From CAZESH01 sp964514665 (GTDB taxonomy: Bacteria; Bacillota; Bacilli; Paenibacillales; KCTC-25726), in the NCBI GenBank assembly GCA_964514665.1, contig CAZESH010000191.1, positions 1 through 8,471 of the forward strand: 8,471 bases of DNA. Reading direction: 5' to 3'. This document shows, in pieces, positions 1-5,303 of this stretch; position 1 is the first letter of the stretch; each line of letters opens with the position of its first letter. Both the position numbers and the translations under genes were made by a program. Under the pieces are notes generated by a model. It saw only the letters and a list, made by a program, of their open reading frames with translations, made no database searches and was not told the DNA's origin.

Positions 1-1
1 G

Positions 2-502
2 ATTGAATACAACGAACCGACTCGGAAAAATTGGCTGTACGATATAAAGACGAGCCGCAAGACGGCGCTTACAGGCGAGCAAACCGATCAATTTTTGCAG
101 CAAATCCGCAGCGCCGACGCTGCGTCCGTTCCGCTGAAGCCCGTGACCGCGCCGCCATCCGGCCTGCAGCCGGAGCAAATGCCGATAACGCCGGTAAAGG
201 AAACGTTGCGTCCGGCAGCGACCGCCACAATCAACGGGCATGTCGTGGAACTTCCCTTCTGCTACCTCCTGGGCGGACGCGCGCGCATCCCGGTCGAGCC
301 GTTGGTTGCCGCGTTCGGGGTGCAAGTCGAGCGGCAGGCGGACCGTTCCGGCAGCAGCCATACCTTTACCTTGACGCATGACGGGTATTCGCTCACGGTA
401 AACGATGATGCCGTTTATGGAGCCCGGCTTTTCCTTACCAAGGATCAGCTTGCAAAATTGGGGCTGCGCCTGGATGCGCTGCATTGGCAGCCCCGCGTCT
501 AA
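2..502 (+). CDS. Stalk-domain (copper amine oxidase N-terminal-like) protein, C-terminal part
   Basis: This frame is open from the window's left edge to the TAA at 500-502, giving 166 visible residues; the true start lies outside the window. TTG at 95 is just an internal Leu codon. The first ~70 residues are polar and then rich in Pro and Ala, like a linker. The last ~95 residues have the pattern of the copper amine oxidase N-terminal-like 'stalk' domain seen in Bacillales envelope proteins: an ING.VVEL strand, then GRARIPVEPLVAAFGVQVE (compare the usual GRtlVPlr.iaealGa.V), a second strand with HDGYSLTVNDDAV, and a degenerate second half ending at LHWQPRV. Such domains occur in exported or wall-associated proteins, but the signal peptide region is not visible. 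The gene converges on the minus-strand genes to its right and ends just before a strong terminator. The domain assignment is by pattern only; what the upstream portion does is unknown. Confidence 0.6.
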   Translation: MEYNEPTRKNWLYDIKTSRKTALTGEQTDQFLQQIRSADAASVPLKPVTAPPSGLQPEQMPITPVKETLRPAATATINGHVVELPFCYLLGGRARIPVEPLVAAFGVQVERQADRSGSSHTFTLTHDGYSLTVNDDAVYGARLFLTKDQLAKLGLRLDALHWQPRV

Positions 503-527
503 CTGTCGCAAAATTTTCCATGGATGC

Positions 528-571
528 AAAAAACCTTCAATCTCACGATATTAGTGAGTTGAAGGTTTTTT
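528..571. terminator. Bidirectional rho-independent terminator
   Basis: The left arm (528-546) begins with six A and the right arm (554-571) ends with six T. They pair over 18 bp with one bulged T at position 541, around a loop of about 7 nt. With A and T runs flanking the stem on both sides it can end transcription on either strand. It lies 25 bp after the plus-strand stalk-domain gene and about 75 bp beyond the end of the minus-strand gene at 645-1217, exactly between two convergent genes. Confidence 0.9.
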
Positions 572-644
572 CGCCAGGCTTTCCGGAATTGAACTTTGGA
601 ACCTGCTTTTCGTGTTTGACCATCCGCTGTTATCCATTCATTTC

Positions 645-1217
645 TTATTTTAAGTATTTGAGTGCGACGATGTTTGAGTTAATCGCCTTTTGCAGGGCCA
701 ATTCATACCTTCCGCCGGATCGGGGCACCAAATTATAGTGCCAATACAAGAGGGAGCCGCCTGGATCGGCTTGTATGCTTTTAATGGCCGCATCCACCGT
801 TGTATAAACATTGCCGCGCGGCGATTTGTATTCGATGAATTTCCCATTGTGGGCAACTTTTTTTGTGGTGATGTCGGATCCCGTCATGTTCTTCTCGTAA
901 ACGTTTTGCAAAAAAGCGACGCAAGCATGATTCGATTGCGCAGCCGTCACCTTTGTCGTAATCCGCACACCAAAGGGCGTACCCTCTTTCGGTTTCTTTT
1001 TCAGCGCTGCCAGGTACTCCGCATACGTCTTATAAAAAATCAAAACGCTAGGATTGGATTGATAGAATTCCGCCGCATTGCTTACATGAGAAAGCAGCAG
1101 CTTCGATGTCGCGGTTACCTTGTTCCGGGTCCGGCCATTGTGGATGCCGACCGTCCAAATCCCGTTTTTTTGCCTGTAATACAACACGCCTACGCATGTG
1201 CCGGCGTTTATTGCCAT
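645..1217 (-). CDS. Unrecognised 190-aa protein
   Basis: A clean reading frame of 190 codons starts at ATG 1217. A TTG at 1223 would add two residues but sits only 2 nt from the GGAGG at 1226-1230; the ATG is 8 nt away, so it is the better start. The protein begins MAINAGTCVGVLYYRQKN and ends IVALKYLK. It is basic and rich in Asn, Thr, Lys and Tyr, with alternating hydrophobic and polar stretches that suggest beta structure. There is no signal peptide, membrane segment or familiar catalytic motif. I do not recognise the family and give no function. It appears to be a single-gene unit: the terminator of the upstream gene (1340-1365) separates it from hmoA, and the bidirectional terminator at 528-571 closes it. 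No convincing promoter was found in 1224-1339. The strong ribosome site and absence of lesions argue that the gene is real. Confidence 0.75.
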   Translation of the reverse strand: MAINAGTCVGVLYYRQKNGIWTVGIHNGRTRNKVTATSKLLLSHVSNAAEFYQSNPSVLIFYKTYAEYLAALKKKPKEGTPFGVRITTKVTAAQSNHACVAFLQNVYEKNMTGSDITTKKVAHNGKFIEYKSPRGNVYTTVDAAIKSIQADPGGSLLYWHYNLVPRSGGRYELALQKAINSNIVALKYLK

Positions 1218-1339
1218 GTGCAAAACCTCCTACACTTCACTTTGCAAGCCAGATTCAACTGAACCTATGCTTTAGTAAATGCAGGCAAGCTTCAGCGCGA
1301 AAGGGACAACCGTTCAGCGGCAAGCATACATTAAAATGC

Positions 1340-1365
1340 AAAAAGGCCGCCCGATTCAAGCAGCC
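1340..1365 (-). terminator. Rho-independent terminator after hmoA
   Basis: On the minus strand the arms GGCTGCTTG (1365-1357) and CGGGCGGCC (1353-1345) form a 9-bp stem with three G-T pairs and a 3-nt loop, followed by five T (1344-1340). It lies 24 bp past the hmoA stop codon and ends the transcript that begins at the promoter near 2660. The remaining stretch to 1223 holds no other feature I can support. Confidence 0.75.
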
Positions 1366-1388
1366 CTGCTTTATTCTTATTGATTAAA

Positions 1389-1712
1389 TTAAGCCTTTAG
1401 AGCCTCCAAAACCGAGGCGACCTCGGAAATGACAATTTCGCTGCCGAGGATCGGCGACTCTTCGCCGGAAGCGTTGGATCCTTTATGAGCCTCTTTAAAG
1501 GCGTCGCTGTTTTTCCATTGCATAAAGTCATCCATTTGCTGCCAATACATGTTTACGTTCAATTCATCATGCTCGGGCAAGTTTTGCGTGATTAAAACCT
1601 CGACTTTGACAAAACCGTTCATTTGCTGCAATGCCCCCGGCCGTGTGAACATAGGCGCCATTTTTTCGGCGAAGCCTTTTTTCATTTTAATCTTGTTTGT
1701 CACTACGATCAT
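1389..1712 (-). CDS. hmoA: HmoA/IsdG-type heme-degrading monooxygenase
   Basis: This 107-aa protein of the antibiotic-biosynthesis-monooxygenase (ABM) fold resembles Bacillus HmoA and staphylococcal IsdG. Those cytoplasmic enzymes bind heme and open the porphyrin ring, releasing iron. The three residues that define the IsdG-type heme site are visible: Asn6 in MIVVTNKI, Trp66 in FMQWKNSDAF and His76 in FKEAHKG. Length and overall order (TRPGALQQMNGFVKVEVL, then ESPILGSEIVISEV) match the family. ATG 1712 is preferred to TTG 1718 because AAAGGAGGA (1721-1729) is about 9 nt from the ATG but only 3 nt from the TTG, and the known proteins begin at the equivalent Met. Its ribosome site lies within the end of the ABC-transporter remnant (stop at 1687), so it was probably translationally coupled to the exporter. 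The likely promoter is at 2632-2660 and the terminator at 1340-1365. No damage is visible. Confidence 0.88.
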   Translation of the reverse strand: MIVVTNKIKMKKGFAEKMAPMFTRPGALQQMNGFVKVEVLITQNLPEHDELNVNMYWQQMDDFMQWKNSDAFKEAHKGSNASGEESPILGSEIVISEVASVLEALKA

Positions 1713-2088
1713 TTTCAAAATCCTCCTTTGATAAGTTGATCCGTTCGTGATGGGTAACCATGATCGCGGCTTTGTTCCGCAATTTTACCTCCTTGGCGAT
1801 CAGACTGACGACTTCATGGGCCCTTTTCGTATCCAAGCCTGCTGTCGGTTCATCCGCCAAAATAATCGATGGATCGTTCATAAAGGCGCGGGCTATGGCT
1901 GTGCGTTGGCGCTCGTCCGCGGCGATTGTGAGCAGGAAAGCAAGCATCATCACAATCGTTCCGTTTTCTTCCTTGTACCCGGGCATGCCTTGAATCGTTG
2001 CGGCTTTGGTGACCGTTTCCGTGTCGGGCAGCAGCCGGTTCAACGTTTGCGGATTGATCTTTTGCCCTTGAAGCATAATGGCATTCAC
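1687..2088 (-). pseudogene. Permease-ATPase fusion remnant: ABC ATPase C-terminal half
   Basis: The frame from ATG 2088 to the stop at 1687 encodes 133 residues from two different genes. Residues 1 to about 56, ending GTIVMMLAFLLTIAA, belong to the periplasmic loop and next membrane segment of the permease described separately. From about position 1917 the same frame reads DERQRTAIARAFMNDPSI, then ILADEPTAGLD (Walker B and D-loop) and IMVTHHER (H-loop) of a MacB/LolD/HrtA-type ABC ATPase. The Walker A region, Q-loop and the LSGG signature (expected where AAD stands) are absent, so it cannot be a working ATPase. After THHER the usual tail (DRI...DG) is also missing and the frame runs into the hmoA leader, a further deletion junction. 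The stop overlaps the hmoA start by about 26 nt. ATP hydrolysis by this product is excluded; a role beyond coupling translation to hmoA is doubtful. Confidence 0.8.
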
Positions 2089-2575
2089 CGGATTTTTGAT
2101 GCCCTAGTCGGAACCCGGAGCAACAAATTGAATGGCCCGCCATTTCTCCAGCGTAGTGAAAATGGCCGGCAGGTGATTGTACGTTTCATTGTGCACGAAG
2201 CCCGCAATTTTCAATTTTTCCAACGAACCTTCTATGGTGAGGGTATCGCCAATTTTTCGCCTGCATCGGAAGCGCCGCTTCTACGTACGGTAGCCATTGT
2301 GCTTCCCATCGGGGAGGCTGCGGCTACGCCGGATTGCTTCTCGAGTACGGCAACATCGGATTCACTGAGCAAGGATCGGCTCATCGACGCTCTGGAGCCG
2401 CTTTCGAACTAACATAGTCGATTTTCATGTTCTTGACTGCCGCAGCGCTCAATGTCGAGAGGCCGTTGCCCAAACCGGACAAAATAAACACCAGCCAAGC
2501 GATAAGAACGGTAATAATGGCAATCATCAAAAAACGCAATTTGCCGTGCCTGATTTCTCTCAAAGCAAGAAGCAA
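1918..2575 (-). pseudogene. FtsX/HrtB-like ABC transporter permease, decayed
   Basis: Three frames together give one degraded permease. Part 1 starts at TTG 2575: MLLALREIRHGKLRFLMI, then a membrane helix and LSGLGNGLSTLS, in the style of HrtB/DevC/FtsX permeases; it stops at 2381-2383. Part 2, shifted by one frame near 2385, reads SRSLLSESDVAVLEKQSG to about 2250. Part 3 starts near 2250 in the third frame with GDTLTIEGSLEKLKIAGF and runs through an in-frame TAG at 2106-2104, probably once CAG (SDQGIKNPVN). It continues to MPGYKEENGTIVMMLAFLL and then joins the ATPase remnant near 1918. Roughly 40 codons are missing between parts 2 and 3, and all helices after the second are gone. Intact family members have about 350 residues and four helices. 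The resemblance to S. aureus HrtB and the adjoining HmoA-type gene make a heme or lipophilic-compound exporter likely; substrate is inferred. No good ribosome site precedes TTG 2575. Confidence 0.8.
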
Positions 2576-2612
2576 GGCGAGTCACTTCTTTTGTTTGATC
2601 TGATTGGTCACA

Positions 2613-2684
2613 TATGACTATTTCCGATCTGATTATATAATTTATGCTGATAATAGTCAATTCAACATTAATCATTTATGACTA
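2613..2684. repeat. TGACTA repeats around the promoter, candidate PadR operator
   Basis: TATGACTA occurs at 2613-2620 and again at 2677-2684, in the same orientation and 64 bp apart, close to six helical turns. An inverted copy, TAGTCA, lies between them at 2654-2659 inside the -35 element. With the transcription start near 2625, the copies sit near +6 to +13, at -35, and near -52 to -59. A regulator bound there could block the promoter. The PadR-family gene immediately upstream is the obvious candidate; that link is inference from position. Confidence 0.5.
2632..2660 (-). promoter_or_regulatory. Sigma-A promoter of the permease-hmoA unit
   Basis: On the minus strand TTGACT (2660-2655) and TATAAT (2637-2632) are separated by exactly 17 nt, an almost ideal housekeeping promoter. 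Transcription would begin near 2625, about 50 nt before the permease start. The -35 overlaps one of three TGACTA elements (see the repeat entry). Although the permease downstream is broken, the promoter is intact and would still drive hmoA. Confidence 0.8.
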
Positions 2685-2694
2685 ATAATCGCAC

Positions 2695-2726
2695 AAAAAG
2701 GAGCCCTCATTGAACATAAGCCCCTT
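2695..2726 (-). terminator. Rho-independent terminator after the PadR gene
   Basis: On the minus strand AAGGGGCTT (2726-2718) pairs with GGGCTCCTT (2706-2698) through 9 bp including three G-T pairs, with an 11-nt loop and a following T run (2699-2695). It is 31 bp beyond the PadR stop codon, so the regulator and the permease unit are separate transcripts. Confidence 0.7.
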
Positions 2727-2756
2727 ATCTTTACCAGTATTCAGCTGAAATGGTCT

Positions 2757-3278
2757 TTACACCATTTTGGAATTTAGTTTGGCAATGGTTTCTTCCAGGA
2801 ACAAAATTTCGGCCCCGAGCATGGTGATTTTATGTTCAACGGCAATATTGACTCCGGTTCCGGCTCCATGGTCCGGGGTCATTTTAATCATTTGGATGAA
2901 TTTCTTGTTTTTCGCCAAGCGTTCCTGCAATGCGGGGACCGTTTTTGCAAGCGGGAGAAAGTCCATGAACATCAGCCCGATATCGCCCTGGTAATTGACA
3001 CTTTCTGCCGATGACAGATTGTTCAAAAGCAGCTTGTAAAAATATTGTTTGCCTTTTTCATTTATGGAATATACTTTCCTGGGCGGCCTGTTTCCTTCCT
3101 GCTCCAGATGAACGTCAATAAATCCCTTTTGGCTAAGTTTATCCAAAGCTGCATAGGCGGTAGGCTTTTTCATGTCCGTGATCGAGCTTAAGTTTCTTTC
3201 GATAAATTCATTAATTTGATAGCCATGCTGACTCTGTCCCATCAACAAACCAAGCAAGATCAGCGCACGATGTTCCAT
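2757..3278 (-). CDS. PadR-family transcriptional regulator
   Basis: A 173-aa cytoplasmic DNA-binding protein. Residues 1-80 form the PadR winged helix: ALILLGLLMGQSQHGYQINE, then KKPTAYAALDKLSQKGFIDV with the recognition helix, and the wing around GNRPPRKVYSINEKGKQYF. Residues ~95-173 are the helical C-terminal domain used for dimerisation (long PadR subfamily), containing LAKNKKFIQMIK and ILFLEETIAKL. ATG 3278 is chosen over TTG 3281 because the run of seven G at 3284-3290, the only ribosome-site candidate, is too close to the TTG. PadR proteins usually repress a neighbouring efflux or stress gene and are released by a small ligand. Here the neighbour is the HrtB-like permease unit with its own promoter and TGACTA repeats. 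No TGACTA copy occurs in front of this gene, so autoregulation through that element is not supported. No lesion is visible although its presumed target transporter is broken. Confidence 0.87.
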   Translation of the reverse strand: MEHRALILLGLLMGQSQHGYQINEFIERNLSSITDMKKPTAYAALDKLSQKGFIDVHLEQEGNRPPRKVYSINEKGKQYFYKLLLNNLSSAESVNYQGDIGLMFMDFLPLAKTVPALQERLAKNKKFIQMIKMTPDHGAGTGVNIAVEHKITMLGAEILFLEETIAKLNSKMV

Positions 3279-3371
3279 CAAAGCCCCCCCTTTCTGAAAT
3301 TCAACTCTTCCTTATGTTTTCTCATATAATTCATCTGCCGTCAATCGGGTGCAATCCTGCAAATAACAGCG

Positions 3372-3675
3372 CTATGATTTTATTAATTCTCTATCTTCTC
3401 TCGTATTCGGTTGCGAAAACCTGATGCGGCAATTTGGGAGGTACTTCTACCCCTTCATGCCGCATGACCCTATGTTCGACTCCGGCTATTTCAATGGTCA
3501 TTGTTCCGGAAAGTACAAAGAAAAATTGCTTTGCATGATGATGGAAGTGTCTCGCTTCACTGGTATGCGGCGGCATGCGTTCATGGATGATGTTCCTGTC
3601 CGCTTCATCGATCAGCCGCCAGCCCTCACATAGATCGCCCCAAATATAATGCTCGGCATTGTCTTTGCTTATCAC
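3372..3675 (-). pseudogene. Small cupin protein, frameshifted by a deletion near its 3' end
   Basis: From GTG 3675 the frame gives a single-domain cupin beginning MISKDNAEHYIWGDLCEGW. The metal-site pattern is partly kept: His43 and His45 in ARHFHHHAKQFFFVLSG, Gln50 where the motif usually has Glu, and His84 in KLPHQV. Homologues continue after PHQ with a strand of the type ..EDVEFLVISQP..... Here the frame ends early (FATEYERR, stop at 3391), but the next frame from about 3415 reads SQPNTREDRELIKS and stops at 3372-3374, which matches the expected tail. About a dozen codons carrying the last strand are therefore deleted and the frame is shifted. The 94-residue product would lack the closing strand of the barrel. 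The start overlaps the stop of the membrane-protein gene (GTGA), with AAGGGA upstream, so the two were translationally coupled. Substrate unknown. Confidence 0.7.
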
Positions 3676-4013
3676 TTTATCATTCCCTTGCGTTTTATCA
3701 AATATAGGATGCCAAACTGGATCAACCCGAAAAACAAGGCTTCAAGCACTACTAATAGGGTTCTATTTCTATCGAAAGGTTTAAAATAGGTTTCCGTCGC
3801 TGGCACATAATGGTTTAACAGCACACTTGAGACGATGCATGAAAAAATAATGCTTAAAACTAAATATTTGTACTGCCTGACATACAAAACGGGAATCAAA
3901 ACAGTCAGCAAATATAAAAGCGAGTTTCGATACGTATAATCTGCGTACATGGATAAGAAGACAAAAGGTGAATAGATCAATGATCCGACAATTTGAAAAA
4001 TTGCTTTATTGAT
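3672..4013 (-). CDS. Small multi-helix membrane protein of unknown function
   Basis: The annotated start could be TTG 3980 (102 aa), but nothing resembling a ribosome site precedes it and the first helix would be cut. The frame stays open upstream to TGA 4020-4022. GGAAGGAG at 4023-4030 is 9 nt before the codon ATC at 4013, giving ATC-AAT-AAA, so the true or ancestral start appears to be there: either a rare ATC start or an ATG that mutated. From it the protein has 113 residues and four hydrophobic segments (about 4-24, 31-46, 49-67, 85-106), the second and third separated by the short basic turn RQYK, and a basic tail KRKGMIK. No catalytic or binding motif is seen and I do not recognise the family. 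It follows the GIY-YIG-like gene by 34 bp and overlaps the cupin remnant by 4 bp, so it is probably in the same transcript. Confidence 0.6.
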   Translation of the reverse strand: MNKAIFQIVGSLIYSPFVFLSMYADYTYRNSLLYLLTVLIPVLYVRQYKYLVLSIIFSCIVSSVLLNHYVPATETYFKPFDRNRTLLVVLEALFFGLIQFGILYLIKRKGMIK

Positions 4014-4047
4014 CCTTGATCACTCCTTCCGTTCGAAAACTAACGAC

Positions 4048-4404
4048 TCATTGCATCTTCTCCTGATGATATCCATGCTCTCCGTAAGGCTGAAGTTTGT
4101 CAAGCCATTTTTGCTCCATTTTTTTCAATTCTTCTTTCACATTAAAATAGACATCTTTTTTTTCCTTTAAGACCTCGAGCACTTCAACTTCAAATGCAGC
4201 TTCTCCGTATTCCTTCCATTCACTTTGCAGCAATTTGTTCATATGGTTCCCCATATTCAATGCCATCTTTTTTCCATTGATCGATTTCAAATTCGGAGTG
4301 CTTTCAATAAAGAGCTTCTGGTTTTTGGCATTTTTAATTTGGTAGAGGCCGGCCTGCGTTTTGATTTCCTTATAAAATTCCTGCAGTTCTTTTCTTCGAT
4401 TCAT
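4048..4404 (-). CDS. GIY-YIG nuclease-like protein
   Basis: This 118-aa protein resembles the small GIY-YIG-domain proteins that occur beside DUF2087 regulators in Bacillus and Paenibacillus. GLYQI (19-23) stands for the GIY strand and LFIEST (31-36) for the YIG strand, followed by NLKSINGKK and a helix with NHMNKLLQSEWKEYG. The C-terminal half is highly charged and helical, ending KLQPYGEHGY. Canonical GIY-YIG enzymes use an Arg shortly after the YIG strand and a later Glu as metal ligand; I see no Arg at the expected place (PNLKSI), so nuclease activity is uncertain and it may be a binding domain. ATG 4404 has GGTGAGG about 5 nt upstream. The gene lies 31 bp after the DUF2087 gene, clearly the same operon. 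The ligand or nucleic-acid target is unknown. Confidence 0.75.
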   Translation of the reverse strand: MNRRKELQEFYKEIKTQAGLYQIKNAKNQKLFIESTPNLKSINGKKMALNMGNHMNKLLQSEWKEYGEAAFEVEVLEVLKEKKDVYFNVKEELKKMEQKWLDKLQPYGEHGYHQEKMQ

Positions 4405-4435
4405 TTTTTCCTCACCTTTTCTTTTGTGTGATCCA

Positions 4436-5191
4436 TCAATTTTTCAACCAATATTGGCTGCCATCCGGTTTTCTGTCCAGAAATCCGTACTCGATCAGAT
4501 ACCTTCTTAAAGTCACAAAATCAGCAAATACAGGCTGCAAAATTGCGTTGACTTCTTTCTCCTTGTAGATCTTTTCGCCGTTGAACCGCTTGGCGATTTC
4601 GCGCAGAACGACCAATTTTTGTTTTTCTTTTCTGGGAAAAGCCTTCAACGGACCCTCCGTGCCTGAAGCGAAATATTTATTTAAGATTGCCTCATTTTCC
4701 TCCAGCGTGACATTATAGCGTTCGTCCACCATTTTCGCCGTTTTATGCGGATCGACAAAGGAAGGCGCATGCTTGTCTTTCTCTGCCAAGCACTCCATGA
4801 TAGCCAAAAACACCTTTGACTGGCGTTCCTTTTCCTTGAGCGCAAAGCGGTGATTGCGAATCGTCGAAGTGCTGCCGATCTTCATCTCCATTTGCACTTC
4901 CTTATCGTTTTTCCCCTGATAAAACAGGCGCAGAAGACTGTTCTGATGGTCGGTTAGACCGGTCACTTTTTTGTCCAATCCGATCAAATAGTCGAAAACC
5001 GATTGGTGGATGTTCGCTATGTGGAGGCGCATATATTTCTCCGCTTCGTAGAAAACACCCGCTTCCGCATAAACGATCCCTCTCTCCATGCTTTTGCCGC
5101 AAAGCAAACAGACGATTTGATCCTCTTCCTGAATATAGCCGTGTTTTAATTGTTCCAAAGTTGCATTCCAAAATCGTTCAGATAGATCCAC
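4436..5191 (-). CDS. DUF2087 transcriptional regulator with N-terminal zinc-finger-like motif
   Basis: A 251-aa predicted cytoplasmic regulator with three parts. Residues ~20-65 carry Cys28-x2-Cys31 and His57-x4-His62, a likely zinc site (CLLCGK ... HIANIH). Residues ~79-120 are a LuxR-like helix-turn-helix: GLTDHQNSLLRLFYQGKNDK, then STSTIRNHRFALKEKER. Residues ~182-249 are the DUF2087 winged-helix domain, with LKAFPRKEKQKLVVLREIA, VNAILQPVFADFVTLRRYL and GSQYW. The frame extends to ATG 5239, but that codon lies upstream of the -10 box of a strong promoter and cannot be in the message. GTG 5191 has GGGTGGGTG 7 nt before it and gives the usual family start (DLSERFWNATLE). It leads an operon with the GIY-YIG-like gene and probably the two genes after that. 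DNA target and signal are unknown. Confidence 0.85.
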   Translation of the reverse strand: MDLSERFWNATLEQLKHGYIQEEDQIVCLLCGKSMERGIVYAEAGVFYEAEKYMRLHIANIHQSVFDYLIGLDKKVTGLTDHQNSLLRLFYQGKNDKEVQMEMKIGSTSTIRNHRFALKEKERQSKVFLAIMECLAEKDKHAPSFVDPHKTAKMVDERYNVTLEENEAILNKYFASGTEGPLKAFPRKEKQKLVVLREIAKRFNGEKIYKEKEVNAILQPVFADFVTLRRYLIEYGFLDRKPDGSQYWLKN

Positions 5192-5230
5192 AGATAAACA
5201 CCCACCCATTTTGTTTGTCTTATTATAGAC

Positions 5231-5259
5231 ATTATACATTTATATCTATTTTATTTCAA
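5231..5259 (-). promoter_or_regulatory. Sigma-A promoter of the DUF2087 operon
   Basis: On the minus strand TTGAAA (5259-5254) and TATAAT (5236-5231) are spaced by exactly 17 nt. Transcription would begin near 5224, leaving a leader of about 33 nt before GTG 5191. A second TATAAT lies at 5227-5222. This placement rules out ATG 5239 as the start of the regulator. Confidence 0.8.
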
Positions 5260-5274
5260 ATAAAAATACCCCCG

Positions 5275-5293
5275 CGATACGATAATCGTACCG
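5275..5293. repeat. Near-perfect 19-bp palindrome
   Basis: The half-sites 5275-5283 and 5285-5293 mirror each other around position 5284 with one mismatch (CGATACGAT and ATCGTACCG). It sits 15 bp upstream of the -35 box of the DUF2087 promoter and just after the GH3 scrap. It could be an operator or part of a weak terminator for leftward transcripts: on the minus strand a T-rich stretch follows, but only after an interposed run of G, so it is a poor terminator by shape. Confidence 0.4.
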
Positions 5294-5303
5294 AAAGAGG
5301 CGA

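Noticed and set aside
31..381. Plus-strand frame overlapping the stalk-domain gene
   Set aside because: Arg/Ala-rich out-of-frame shadow; the overlapping frame 2-502 is open to the window edge and shows the domain pattern.
690..1262. Long plus-strand open frame (190 codons) opposite the 645-1217 gene
   Set aside because: It has no ribosome site, an unnatural Arg/Ile/Val-rich composition and no family resemblance. It mirrors the minus-strand gene, which has a strong ribosome site and terminators in the right places.
1224..1339. A promoter for the 645-1217 gene
   Set aside because: TTGCCT- and TTGAAT-like hexamers exist, but none has an acceptable -10 at proper spacing.
1747..2412. Plus-strand open frame of 221 codons across the ABC-transporter remnants
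   Set aside because: It runs antisense to clearly recognisable permease and ATPase protein sequence, and its composition (many Cys, His, Arg, Phe) is that of a shadow frame.
2613..2684. The TGACTA repeats as a CRISPR array or transposon ends
   Set aside because: Only two direct copies of 8 bp and one inverted 6-bp copy, with no regular spacers and no transposase. Their position on the promoter points to regulation.
3282..3390. A promoter for the PadR gene at TTGACG near 3330-3350
   Set aside because: No -10 box lies at 16-18 nt; the nearest TATATG is only 11 nt away. I could not support a promoter here.
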